Below, one piece after another: positions 34,599 through 43,798 of a DNA stretch of 64,000 nt. The notes beneath the pieces are model-generated. The model was not told where the DNA came from, ran no database searches, and was given only the letters and a program-made list of their open reading frames with translations. Source of the stretch: JBCCFK01 sp965262315 (GTDB lineage: Bacteria; Actinomycetota; Acidimicrobiia; Acidimicrobiales; UBA8592); the NCBI GenBank assembly GCA_965262315.1, contig CBDHFJ010000032.1, positions 75,969-139,968 of the forward strand. The letters are read 5' to 3'. The stretch's first letter is position 1, and every line of letters starts with the position of its first letter. Position numbers and translations under genes: made by a program.

Positions 34599-35696
34599 TC
34601 AATCGACGGGCGGGAGCACGTCGATCGCCTGTTGCCGGAGCCACAGGTCGGCGAGGACCACGCAGGCCATGGCTTCCACCATGGGAACGGCGCGGGGGAG
34701 CACACAGGGGTCGTGGCGGCCGCGGGCAGCGAGCGTGGTGGCGTTGCCGTCGCGATCGACCGTGTCCTGCTCGGAGCTGATGGTCGCCGTGGGCTTGAAC
34801 GCGGTCCGGAAGACGATGTCCGCGCCGTTGCTGATGCCGCCCTGGACGCCGCCACTGTGGTTCGTGCGGGTGGTCGGCACCCCGTCGGCGCCCGGTTCGA
34901 AGGCGTCGTTGTGTTCGAGGCCGGTCATCCGGGTGGAGGCGAACCCGGAGCCGATCTCGAATCCCTTGGCCGCCGGGAGGCTCAGCATGGCCTTGGCGAG
35001 CTCCGCCTCGAGCTTGTCGAAGACGGGGTCGCCGAGCCCGGGTGGGACCTGGCGGGCCACGCAGGTCACCACGCCGCCCAGGCTGTCGCCGTCACGGCGG
35101 GCCTGCTCGATGGCTTCGGTCATCGCCGACGCCGCGGTGGGGTCCGGGCAACGGGTGGGGTCGGCCTCGACCTGGTCCAGCGTGACCTCGGCGGGATCGA
35201 CATCGGCGTCGATGGTGTGGACCCGACTCACCCAGCCGACCACCTCGACGCCCGCCACCTGCCGGAGGAGCTTGCGGGCGACGGCCCCGGCGGCCACCCG
35301 TCCGATGGTCTCTCGGGCGCTGGCTCGGCCGCCGCCCTGCCAGTTGCGGATCCCGTACTTGGCCTCGGTGGTGAAGTCGGCGTGTGACGGCCGGTAGAGG
35401 TCCTTCATGTGGTCATACGCACCGGGGCGAGCGTCCTTGTTGCGCACGACCATGCCGATCGCCGTGCCGAGCGTGTGGCCGTCGAAGACGCCGCTCAGGA
35501 TCTCGACCTGATCGGCTTCGTCGCGCTGGGTGACCAAGCGGCTCTGACCCGGTCGTCGACGGTCGAGGTCCGCTTGGATCTCCTCGGTGGTGATGGCGAG
35601 GCGTGGCGGACATCCGTCGACGATCACGCCGACGCCGCCACCGTGGCTCTCGCCGAAGGTGTGCATCCGAAAAGCCGAGCCCCAGGTGCTGCTCAC
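34599..35696 (-). CDS. aroC: Chorismate synthase
   Basis: FMN-dependent conversion of EPSP to chorismate, the last shikimate step. The 365-residue protein begins SSTWGSAFRMHTFGESHGGG and includes VVRNKDARPGAYD, YRPSHADFT and the GGGRASARETIGRVAAGA motif. GTG 35696 is supported by TATCCT 7 nt upstream. It is separated from aroA-cmk and tyrA by 20 kb. Its neighbour downstream is the thioredoxin-like lipoprotein. Confidence 0.96.
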   Translation of the reverse strand: MSSTWGSAFRMHTFGESHGGGVGVIVDGCPPRLAITTEEIQADLDRRRPGQSRLVTQRDEADQVEILSGVFDGHTLGTAIGMVVRNKDARPGAYDHMKDLYRPSHADFTTEAKYGIRNWQGGGRASARETIGRVAAGAVARKLLRQVAGVEVVGWVSRVHTIDADVDPAEVTLDQVEADPTRCPDPTAASAMTEAIEQARRDGDSLGGVVTCVARQVPPGLGDPVFDKLEAELAKAMLSLPAAKGFEIGSGFASTRMTGLEHNDAFEPGADGVPTTRTNHSGGVQGGISNGADIVFRTAFKPTATISSEQDTVDRDGNATTLAARGRHDPCVLPRAVPMVEAMACVVLADLWLRQQAIDVLPPVD

Positions 35697-35703
35697 GCCC
35701 AGC

Positions 35704-35709
35704 AGGATA
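35704..35709 (-). promoter_or_regulatory. -10 hexamer TATCCT, aroC
   Basis: Minus-strand TATCCT, 7 nt, then GTG 35696. Confidence 0.5.
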
Positions 35710-35770
35710 CGGGAGCGCGCCTCGGGTCCCCCGGTTCTTTCCCCGCAGGTTGGGAACGGGGCGGCGGTGG

Positions 35771-36481
35771 TCAGCTCAGCCGCATGCGCACTCGTTTGTT
35801 GCCCTTGCCTTTGGACTCGGTCTTGGTGATCTCGAAGTGGCCCACCTCGCCCGTGGACGCCACATGGGTGCCGCCGTCGGCCTGCTTGTCCAGCCCGACG
35901 ATGTCGACGACCCGAATGGTGGTGACCGTTTCGGGGATCAGGTTCACCTTGGTTCGGATCAGGTCGTCGTCGGTCAGCGCGGCCGCCCGGGGCAGGAAGC
36001 CCACCTCGATGGGGCGGTTCGCCGCGATCTCGGCGTTCACGAGCTCGGTCACCCGCTCGGCGAAGCGCTCTGGGAGCGGGTCGAACTCGAAGTCCATCCG
36101 CGCCTCGAGCGGGTTCATGTTCCCGCCCGTCACGGCCGTGCCCCACTCGTTCCAGATGACCCCGCAGAGGATGTGGAGTGCCGTGTGGGTGCGCATCAGC
36201 TGGTGCCGACGCTCCCAGTCGACCTCCACCGCGACTGCCGTCCCCACGGCCGGGGGAGCGGCGTCGACGCTGTGGCTGACCACCGTGCCTCGCTTGCGCA
36301 CGTCGGTCACACGCGCCGATCCACCCTCCCAGGTGAGCGTGCCGGTGTCGTGCGGCTGGCCGCCGCCGGTGGGGTAGAGGATCGTGCGGTCGAGCACCAC
36401 GCCGTCCCCGTCCACGGCGAGCACGGTGGCCTCGCAGGTCTCGAGGTAGGCGTCCCGGAGATACAGCAGGTCGGTTTCCAT
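35771..36481 (-). CDS. Alanyl-tRNA editing protein (AlaX family)
   Basis: A 236-residue free-standing homologue of the AlaRS editing domain that deacylates mischarged Ser- or Gly-tRNA-Ala. The zinc motif HxxxH is HTALH (about residue 97), and GGTHVASTGEVG provides the second metal region. The position usually occupied by Cys before GGTH is Asp here. It starts at ATG 36481 with TACACA 6 nt upstream, and is divergent from the acyl-CoA synthetase. Confidence 0.88.
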   Translation of the reverse strand: METDLLYLRDAYLETCEATVLAVDGDGVVLDRTILYPTGGGQPHDTGTLTWEGGSARVTDVRKRGTVVSHSVDAAPPAVGTAVAVEVDWERRHQLMRTHTALHILCGVIWNEWGTAVTGGNMNPLEARMDFEFDPLPERFAERVTELVNAEIAANRPIEVGFLPRAAALTDDDLIRTKVNLIPETVTTIRVVDIVGLDKQADGGTHVASTGEVGHFEITKTESKGKGNKRVRMRLS

Positions 36482-36565
36482 CGGCTCTGTGTAGCCCAAG
36501 AGCGGGTGGCCGCGTGGTGGGGCGGGCACACTACATTCGAACGCGACGACGACAGGGGGTCCGGG

Positions 36566-38201
36566 GTGGCATTCGACTTCGCATCGGCATGGGAAGCACT
36601 GGCCGACGAGTTCCGCTCGGACGAGCTGTTCGTCTGCGGGGACGTCCGCCGGACGTGGGCCGAAGGTGAGGATCGAGCGGCTCGGGTCGCAGCCGCACTC
36701 CGCGATGCCGGCCTGGGACACGCCGACAACGTCGGCCTCTGCCTGTACAACGGCAACGAGTACCTGGAGGCGCAGTGGGGCGCCATGAAACAGCGGTGCT
36801 ACCCGTTCAACGTCAACTACCGCTACTCGGCAGCCGAGCTGCGGAGTCTGCTCGACGACGCCGATGCCCGGGCCGTGTTCTACTCCGGCGTCGTTGCGAG
36901 ACCAGTTCGACGAGATCCGATCCGACCTGCCCGACATCGAGCTGCTGGTCGAGGTCGGCGGCGCCGACGACACGCCGGCGTGGGCCGTCGACTACGAGAC
37001 CATGATCGCGGCCACGGCCCCTGCGGCGCGGATCGAGCGCAGCGCGGACGACCTGTGGCTGTTGTTCACGGGCGGCACCACCGGGCGGCCCAAGGGGGTC
37101 ATGTGGCCGCACTCGTCGATGGTCGGGACCATGGCCAACATCTACCGGGGCATGCGGATGCCGCTGCCGGATTCGGTGGACGATGTGGTGGCGCGGGCGC
37201 ACGAGATTCGCGAGCGCGGCCTCGTGACCCGGCAGCTCGCCGCAGCCCCGCTGATGCACGGCACCGCCGGCATCACCGCGCTGTCCACGATGGTGCAGGG
37301 CGGTTCGGTCGTCTGCATGCCGACGCCCAGCTTCGATGCCGACGTGGCCTGGGCCACGGTGGCCCGGGAGCGCACCACCCACCTGACCGTCGTCGGGGAC
37401 GCGTTCTGCCGGCCGATGGTGGAGGCGCTCGATCGAGCGGCCGAGCGCGGCGAGCCCTACGACCTCTCGTCGATCTTCTTGATCATGTCCTCGGGCGTGA
37501 TGTGGAGCGCGCCGGTCAAGTCGGCGCTGCTCTCGCACAATCCGAAGATGCGCCTCCTGGATGCGTTGGGCTCGTCGGAGGGGGCCGGCTTCGCCAACAA
37601 GCTCGAAGGTGACGCCGATGCCACCTCGACCGCTCGCTTCCAGCTGGGCCAGTACACCCGGGTGCTCACCGAGGACGGGCGCGACGTCGCCCCGGGTTCG
37701 GGCGAACGGGGCCGACTCGCCCTCGGAGGGCCGCTGCCGATTGGCTACTACAACGACCCCGTCAAGTCGGCTGAGACCTGGCCCATCATCGACGGCCAGC
37801 GCTATTCGATCCCCGGCGACTGGGCCACCGTCGAAGACGACGGCTCGATCGTGCTCCTGGGTCGAGGCTCGGTGTGCATCAACACCGGCGGCGAGAAGGT
37901 CTATCCCGAAGAGGTCGAGGAGGCGCTGAAGCTGCTCGACGGCGTGGTGGACACCAACGTCGTCGGCGTGCCCGACGAGCGCTGGGGCCAAGCCATCACC
38001 GCCGTGGTGGAGCTGGCGCCGGGAGCCGAGCTCGCAGACGACGATCTGGTGGCCGGAGTGCGCGAGCACCTGGCGGCCTACAAGTCGCCCAAGCACATCG
38101 TCCGGGTGCCGTCGCTGGTCCGCAGCCCGAACGGGAAGACGGACTACCGCTGGGCGCTGACCACGGCCAAGGCCGCCTTGGGCATCCCCGACGACGCCTG
38201 A
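36566..38201 (+). CDS. Acyl-CoA synthetase (AMP-binding), frame broken near 36895
   Basis: ATP-dependent activation of a carboxylic acid to its CoA thioester. After removal of one T from the TT at 36894-36895, the 544-residue enzyme reads through. It has an N-terminal half (FDFASAWEALADEFRSDE, NGNEYLEAQWGAMKQR), the P-loop LLFTGGTTGRPKGVMWPH, LDALGSSEGAGF, GDWATVEDDGSIVLLGRG and the C-terminal Lys in SPNGKTDYRWA. As written, the first part leaves frame after AVFYSGVVA and the rest lies in the next frame. It resembles long-chain or steroid acid-CoA ligases; the substrate is unknown. Confidence 0.85.
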
Positions 38202-38215
38202 GCGAGGCGGTGGCC

Positions 38216-39578
38216 TCAGCCGACGTCGAGCAGGGCGTTCTCGACGAGTTCGCTCAGCGCTGGGTGGATGTACAGGAAGCCCTCGGCGAGTTCGTCGACG
38301 GTCTGGCCGAACTTCATCCCCTGGATCAGCTGGTGAATCAGGGTCGCAGCCTGGGGTCCGATGATGTGCGCCCCCAGGATCTGGCGGGTCTCGGCGTGCG
38401 CCAACACCTTGCAGAAGCCGGTGGTGTCCTCCATGGCCCAGCCGTACGCGGTCCCGGCGTGGTCCCGCTTGCCGACCAGGTAGGGCACCCCCTCGCCTCG
38501 GAGCTGCTGCTCGGTCGCGCCGACCGAGGCCACCTGTGGATGTGAGAAGACCGCGTGTGGCGTGGGCCACAGGTCGGCCTCGATCATCTCGTCCGGGTTG
38601 GCGATGTTGTGGGCGACCACCTTGGCCTCGCGGTTGGCGGTGTGCTTGAGCTGATCGGGGTTGGTGATGTCACCCAGCGCCCAGATGCGGTCGACGTTGG
38701 TCCGCATGTGACTGTCGGTCACCACGTAGCCGTCGTGGCACTCGATGCCGGCGCGATGGACGTCGAGGTCCTCGGTGGTCGGGGTGCGCCCCGTGGCCAC
38801 CAGGATCTCGTCGCAGTCGACGGTGAACTGATCGCCGCCCACACTGACCTCGATGCACAGCGATCCGTCGGCCACGCGGTGGACGGAGTCGATCGATGCG
38901 CCGAGGACCAGCTCGCAGCGGTCGGCGAAGACGTCGGTGAAGCGCATGCTCACCTCTTCGTCCTCCACCCGCAGCAGGCGCGGTCCCCGGACCAGCATCG
39001 TCACTTCGGACCCCATGGCCTCGAAGACGTGGGCCATCTCGGTGGCGATGTACCCGCCGCCGAGGACGGCGAGCCGCCCGCGGCACCTCGGGCAGTCGCA
39101 TGATCGTGTCCGAGGTGTGGTAGCCGGCCTGTTCGAGCCCGTTGATCGGCGGGACGAACGGCCTGGCACCCGTCGCGATGACGATGTGGTCGCCGGTGAT
39201 CTCGGTGTCGCCGACCGACACGGTGTTCGGCCCGGTGAACCGGGCGTGGGCCTTGTACACGGTGACATGGTCGAGGCCCTGGCGGTAGTCCTCGCCGCCC
39301 TGGGCGATCGGGTCGATGCGGCCGAAGACACGTTCGACGATGTCGGCCCACCGGACCTGGTCCAGCGACAGGTCGACGCCGAGCTTCGAGGAGTGCCGCG
39401 CCTGCTCGATCACGTCGGCGGCGTAGACGAACATCTTCGACGGGATGCAGCCCCGGTTGAGGCAGGTGCCGCCGAACACGCCCTTCTCGACGATGGCGAT
39501 CTTCCAGTCGTCGAAGTCGGGCGTGATGATGCTGTTGCCCGAGCCGGTGCCCAGGATGATCAGGTCGTAGTGCTCCAC
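38216..39578 (-). CDS. mtr: Mycothione reductase, frame broken near 39078
   Basis: NADPH-dependent flavoprotein reducing oxidised mycothiol. The N terminus (EHYDLIILGTGSGNSIITPD) and the redox centre GGTCLNRGCIPSKMFVYAADV are those of mycothione reductase rather than lipoamide dehydrogenase. The C-terminal half has GGGYIATEMAHVFEAMG, VATGRTPTTEDL, the FAD motif WALGDITNPDQL and the catalytic His-Pro-Glu region as LYIHPALSELVENAL. The two halves lie in different frames. Removing one C from 39077-39079 joins them into 453 residues. TAGCGT lies 7 nt before GTG 39578. It implies that the host makes mycothiol. Confidence 0.88.
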
Positions 39579-39585
39579 TCGCCCA

Positions 39586-39591
39586 ACGCTA
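39586..39591 (-). promoter_or_regulatory. -10 hexamer TAGCGT, mtr
   Basis: Minus-strand TAGCGT, 7 nt, then GTG 39578. Confidence 0.55.
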
Positions 39592-39606
39592 CCGGGGCCG
39601 AGTGTC

Positions 39607-40500
39607 CTACTTCGGCTCCGGTCGACCTTGCTGGGCCCGGAGCTGCTCTTCGACCAGATGCCCTCGCAGCTCCGGGTTGGCCGCTCGCTCCTCGATCTCT
39701 CGGTGGCGTTGGGCGATCGCCTCGTCGAAGACGTGGTCGGTCAGCACGTAGAACCGCTTGGCGACCACCGCGTCGTGCACCATGTCGGCCACCGCAGCAG
39801 GGTCGAGGGACATCGAGTACAGCTCTCGGACGAAGGCCATCTCCTCCTCGGTTCGGCGCTGCGGGCGTTCCTCGAGCGCAGAGGGGCTGAGCGATTCCGG
39901 GCGGTTTCGTTCGCTGTCGAGGATGTTGGTGTTGACCAGACCCGGACAGAGCGCGGTCACCCCGACACCGGACTGTTTGGCCACGAGCTCGTGGTGCAGG
40001 CTCTCCGCGATGGTCAACACCGCGTGCTTGGACGCGTTGTACGGCCCCATCCCCGGGTAGGAGAGGATGCCGGCCACCGACGCGGTGACCACGATGTGGC
40101 CCTCGTCCTGTGCCTCCAACGCGGGGAGGAACACCCGCATGCCGTGGATGACGCCCCACAGGTTGACTCCGAGGACCCACTCCCAGTCGCGGGTCGCGAT
40201 CTCGCCGATCGGTCCGCCCGCCCCGACGCCGGCATTGAGGCACACGACGTGGGGGGCGCCGAAGCGCTCGGTGACGGACTCACCCAGGCGGTCCATCGCG
40301 GCGCCGTCGGACACATCGGTCCGGACGCCCATGACCGCGACGCCGGCGGCCTCGAGCTCGGTCACGGCACGGTCGATGGCCGGCTCCTCGATGTCGGCCA
40401 CCACCACGTTGCAGCCTGCTGCGCCGAACCGGTCGGCGAAGGCCCGGCCCATGCCGCTGGCGCCCCCGGTGATCACTGCCGTCTTCCCGTTGAGATCCAT
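39607..40500 (-). CDS. SDR-family oxidoreductase
   Basis: A 297-residue short-chain dehydrogenase/reductase. It has the cofactor motif TGGASGMG (TGxxxGxG, about residues 12-19), an Asp after beta-2 (VVVADIEEP) favouring NAD(H), LNAGVG and the catalytic Tyr/Lys in YNASKHAV (about residue 158). The C-terminal 60 residues are longer than in the smallest SDRs. The substrate is unknown. ATG 40500 has TACTCT 6 nt upstream. Confidence 0.9.
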   Translation of the reverse strand: MDLNGKTAVITGGASGMGRAFADRFGAAGCNVVVADIEEPAIDRAVTELEAAGVAVMGVRTDVSDGAAMDRLGESVTERFGAPHVVCLNAGVGAGGPIGEIATRDWEWVLGVNLWGVIHGMRVFLPALEAQDEGHIVVTASVAGILSYPGMGPYNASKHAVLTIAESLHHELVAKQSGVGVTALCPGLVNTNILDSERNRPESLSPSALEERPQRRTEEEMAFVRELYSMSLDPAAVADMVHDAVVAKRFYVLTDHVFDEAIAQRHREIEERAANPELRGHLVEEQLRAQQGRPEPK

Positions 40501-40506
40501 CGGGCG

Positions 40507-40512
40507 AGAGTA
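40507..40512 (-). promoter_or_regulatory. -10 hexamer TACTCT, SDR gene
   Basis: Minus-strand TACTCT, 6 nt, then ATG 40500. Confidence 0.5.
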
Positions 40513-40575
40513 ACCTGCGGCGGCCAGGTCGGAGGCCGTCGCCGAAGGCGCGATCCCCGTCCCGACCCGCCGGAG

Positions 40576-41614
40576 GTGGCCGTGTCCGACCCGTTCCTGA
40601 TCGCGCTGATGGGTCCGTTCGAACCCGATGCGTTCCGAGAGGCCGTCGCCGTGGATGATCGAGTCGAGGCCGCGGTCGTGCCCTACTTCGAGTCCACCGA
40701 GGTACGGACCTCGAAGGGCCACAACGCCGGCCGGGATCCGCTCGGCCTCGAACTACCCGAGCTGAGTCCAGGGCGACCGCTCGGTACTGGCTCGCGCACA
40801 GGCGGTGGTGTCGCTCGACCTGCCCGAGGCGATGGCAGAGCTCGCCCCGAACCTGCGCTGGTTCCAGGGAGTGGGTGCGGGCCACGAACACATCGACGGA
40901 GCGCTCCTGGCGCGCATGGGCGTGGTCCAGACGAACGCCACCGGCATCGCGGCCGTGCCGATCGCCGAGTTCGTGATGGCCCGGTTGCTCCAGGTCTGGA
41001 AGCACCTGCGCGAGCTGGACTCCGCCCAACACCGACGAGTCTGGGAGGAGCGGTACGGGCTGCAGATGGACGGGCGCACGATCGGTGTCGTGGGACTCGG
41101 TGCAATCGGCCGGGCTGTAGCGGTCCGGGCTCGGGCGTTCGGGATGCGGGTGATCGCCACCCGCGGTTCGGCGCAGCCGGGCGATACTGATCCCGACGTG
41201 GACGAGCTGCATCCGGCCTCGGACCTGGACGCGGTGTTGCCTCGGTGTGATGCCGTGGTGCTGGCGCTGCCCGCGACGCCCGAGGTGGAGGACCTCATGG
41301 ACGCACGTCGGATCGCGCTCATGCCGCAGGGATCGGTGCTCGTGAACGTCGCCCGGGGCATGCACGTGGTGGAGGCCGATCTCCGGGATGCCCTCGGGTC
41401 CGGTCATCTGGGGGCCGCCGTCCTCGACGTCACCCGGCAGGAGCCGCTCCCGGAGGACGACCCCTTGTGGTCGGCGCCGAACCTGTACCTCTCGCCGCAC
41501 TCGGCGGTGTCGCTCGATCGGTACGAGGAGACCCTGCTGGCGCTCGTTGCGGACAATCTGCGTCGACTGTTGGCCGACGAGCCGTTGCGAAACGTGGTCA
41601 ACGATCCGCGCTGA
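40576..41614 (+). CDS. D-2-hydroxyacid dehydrogenase family protein, frame broken near 40772
   Basis: NAD-dependent dehydrogenase of 2-hydroxyacids. The N-terminal part (VAVSDPFLIALMGPFEPDAF) and the rest are in different frames. Removing one G from GGG 40771-40773 gives SPGDRSVLARAQAVVSLDLP and a 345-residue enzyme. The Rossmann motif is GVVGLGAIGRAVAVRA (about residue 170), followed by the VNVARGMHV Arg region, DVTRQEPLPEDDPLW with the Glu, and SPHSAV with the catalytic His. The start may be GTG 40576 or 40582. It is divergent from the SDR. Confidence 0.83.
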
Positions 41615-41629
41615 GCGCGGCGGAGCCGA

Positions 41630-42721
41630 TCAGCCGGCGTGGTCCTCGACGGCGTAGTCGTCGCCGTAGAACTTCGCCGTGGTCCGGGTGTGGAAGGTGA
41701 TGACCTTGATGGGGTCGTACTTCGGCTCGGGGATGGTCGGCAGCACCTCGAGCAGTTCGTCGGGGCGCAGATAGGCGGCCAACGGGAAGCTGACCCGGCC
41801 GAGCGTGGCCTGGGCCGGGTCACGGGGCGGACTCACCCGGTGGGTGGTCGACGGCAGTACGTCGTTGGTGATGCGCGCCATGTAGTCGCCGGTGTTCAAC
41901 ACGATCGAGCCCTCAGGCGCATCCAGGCGGACCCACTTGCCGTTCCGGTTGAGGACCTGGAGGCCCTCCACCCGCGGCGCCGGGAGCAGGGTGAACAGAT
42001 CGATGTCCTCGTGCCCCAGCAGGCGGCCGGCGCGGCGGTCCCGGTCGTCGGTCGACATCGGCGGGTACCAGTTGAGCCGTAGCCCGAAGTCGGGGTCGGT
42101 CAGCCGGTCGTCGTACAGCCCGGGGTCACAGTCGAAGTAGCGCAGCACGCTGCTCATGATCGGCTGGAACAGCGGGAGCTCGGCCTCGACCAGGCGGCGG
42201 AACTTCGGCTCGAAACCGGGGTCGTGCCAGAACGGGCTGGGATCGAAGGAGGGGTCGTCGTCGAGGTCGAAGGCGCGCCGACCGAACACCCAGCCCTCGA
42301 CCAGGTCCGGGTGGATGTCGCTGGTCTCGTGGACCGGGAAGTAGCCCTCGCTCACGGCGCCGTGGCGCTCCGCTCGGCGGGCGAGCTTCGCCTCCATGGG
42401 CTGGGTGGTGAAGAACTCTTCGACCCACGCGGTGGCCTCGTCATAGATCCCGGTGTCGACGCCGTGGCCCTCGAGGATCGCGAAGCCGATCTCGGACATC
42501 GCATCGCCCAACGTCTGTGAGAACGCATCGCGATCGGCTGCTGAGCCCTCGAGGTACTGACGCAGGTCACACGTCGTGAACGCGAAGTCCTCGTCGAAGT
42601 CGTCGGCAGTGTCGGCGGCCTCGGCGAGGTGATAGTCGGCCTTCTGCACCTGGTCGTAGCGCGTGAACTCGCTGCTCGACGCCATGGTGCCGGCGGATTG
42701 GTCGACGGATGCATCCTCCAT
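41630..42721 (-). CDS. 2-oxoglutarate/Fe(II) oxygenase of the isopenicillin N synthase family
   Basis: A 363-residue non-heme iron oxygenase. The iron ligands are His and Asp in GHEDIDLFTLL (about residue 227) and His in STTHRVSPPR (about 285). The 2-oxoglutarate-binding R-x-S follows as GRVSFPL. An N-terminal DIOX_N-like domain contains SEIGFAILEGHGVD. The first about 40 residues are acidic. The substrate is unknown. ATG 42721 has TACTCT 6 nt upstream. Confidence 0.88.
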   Translation of the reverse strand: MEDASVDQSAGTMASSSEFTRYDQVQKADYHLAEAADTADDFDEDFAFTTCDLRQYLEGSAADRDAFSQTLGDAMSEIGFAILEGHGVDTGIYDEATAWVEEFFTTQPMEAKLARRAERHGAVSEGYFPVHETSDIHPDLVEGWVFGRRAFDLDDDPSFDPSPFWHDPGFEPKFRRLVEAELPLFQPIMSSVLRYFDCDPGLYDDRLTDPDFGLRLNWYPPMSTDDRDRRAGRLLGHEDIDLFTLLPAPRVEGLQVLNRNGKWVRLDAPEGSIVLNTGDYMARITNDVLPSTTHRVSPPRDPAQATLGRVSFPLAAYLRPDELLEVLPTIPEPKYDPIKVITFHTRTTAKFYGDDYAVEDHAG

Positions 42722-42727
42722 GCTGAG

Positions 42728-42733
42728 AGAGTA
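42728..42733 (-). promoter_or_regulatory. -10 hexamer TACTCT, oxygenase gene
   Basis: Minus-strand TACTCT, 6 nt, then ATG 42721. Confidence 0.5.
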
Positions 42734-42817
42734 ACCGCCCGGCCCGTTGGACCACGACCCTGATCGGGGGCATGCTCTGTGGGCCCACACCCTGGCGGGG
42801 GAGAGGAGACAGGGGCT

Positions 42818-43726
42818 GTGAAGTTTCGCCGACCGCGCGAACTGAGTTCCAACATCGAGGATCGCCGCGGCGCCGGACCACAGCGGGGTCGGGGCGGCAT
42901 GACCGCCGCCGGGCTGGGTGGCGCTGGCGGGCTCGCCGGCGTCATCGCGCTGCTCGTCGCCTTCTGTGGCGGTGGTGGCGTCAACAGCCTGAGCCCCAGC
43001 TCCGATGTGTCGATCGGTGGGGCGAGCGGTGCCGGGACGACGCTGGAGGCACCACTGGGCGAGGAGGACGATCCGCTGCGGGCCGAGGCCGAGCTGGCAT
43101 CGGTCGTGCTCGACAACGCCCAGTTCTTCTGGGCCGAGGTGTTCGAGGAGAACGGCCGCCAGTACACCGACGCCCGCCTCGTGTTGTTCGACGGCCTGAC
43201 GCCAACCGGCTGTGGCCAGGGCGACGCAGGCATGGGCCCCTTCTACTGCTCGCTGGACAACACCGCGTACATCGACCTGACGTTCTGGGACGAGCTGAGT
43301 CGGCGCTTCGGCGCCAGCGGCGACTTCGCCCAGGCGTACGTGATCTCGCACGAGGTCGCCCACCACGTCCAGAACCTGCTGGGGATCAGCCAGGCGGTCC
43401 GCGAGCAGGCCGCGCAGAACCCCGCGGACCGCAACGCGCTGTCGGTCGCCCAGGAGCTGCAGGCGGACTGCTTCGCCGGCGTGTGGGCCAACTCGGTGTG
43501 GACCGATGGCGACGTCGGGGAACCGGCCGGCATCGAGATCGACGAGTCCGACATTCGCGAGGCGCTGAACGCTGCCGCCGCTGTCGGTGACGACAAGATC
43601 CAGCTGCGGACCACGGGCACGATCAACCAGGACACCTGGACGCACGGCTCGGCCGACCAGCGCCAGGAGTGGTTCACCCGAGGCTTCTCCTCCGGCGACC
43701 CCGCCGACTGCGACACCTTCAGCTGA
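42818..43726 (+). CDS. Membrane-anchored neutral zinc metallopeptidase (YpfJ/KPN_02809 family)
   Basis: A 302-residue protein with one N-terminal transmembrane helix (GLGGAGGLAGVIALLVAFC, about residues 32-50). The extracytoplasmic domain carries the zincin motif HEVAHHVQNLLG (about residue 187) and a downstream third ligand region (ALSVAQELQADCFAG). It also has FYCSLDNTAYIDLTFWDEL, typical of the family. The physiological substrate is unknown. GTG 42818 has an AGGAGA ribosome-binding site. Confidence 0.9.
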   Translation: MKFRRPRELSSNIEDRRGAGPQRGRGGMTAAGLGGAGGLAGVIALLVAFCGGGGVNSLSPSSDVSIGGASGAGTTLEAPLGEEDDPLRAEAELASVVLDNAQFFWAEVFEENGRQYTDARLVLFDGLTPTGCGQGDAGMGPFYCSLDNTAYIDLTFWDELSRRFGASGDFAQAYVISHEVAHHVQNLLGISQAVREQAAQNPADRNALSVAQELQADCFAGVWANSVWTDGDVGEPAGIEIDESDIREALNAAAAVGDDKIQLRTTGTINQDTWTHGSADQRQEWFTRGFSSGDPADCDTFS

Positions 43727-43738
43727 CCGTGGCGCGCC

Positions 43739-43764
43739 GGCTGCAGCGGCTCGCCGTTGCAGCC
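43739..43764. terminator. Hairpin between metallopeptidase gene and gcvP
   Basis: GGCTGCA and TGCAGCC arms (7 bp) with further GCG/CGC pairing inside. It is located between two converging stops. Confidence 0.5.
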
Positions 43765-43798
43765 TTCCGCGCCCGGTCAGGACCGCAACGACAGCGGG

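Noticed and set aside
38216..39578. Dihydrolipoamide dehydrogenase (L protein of glycine cleavage)
   Set aside because: The N-terminal TGSGNSIITPD and the redox-centre context match mycothione reductase better than lipoamide dehydrogenase.
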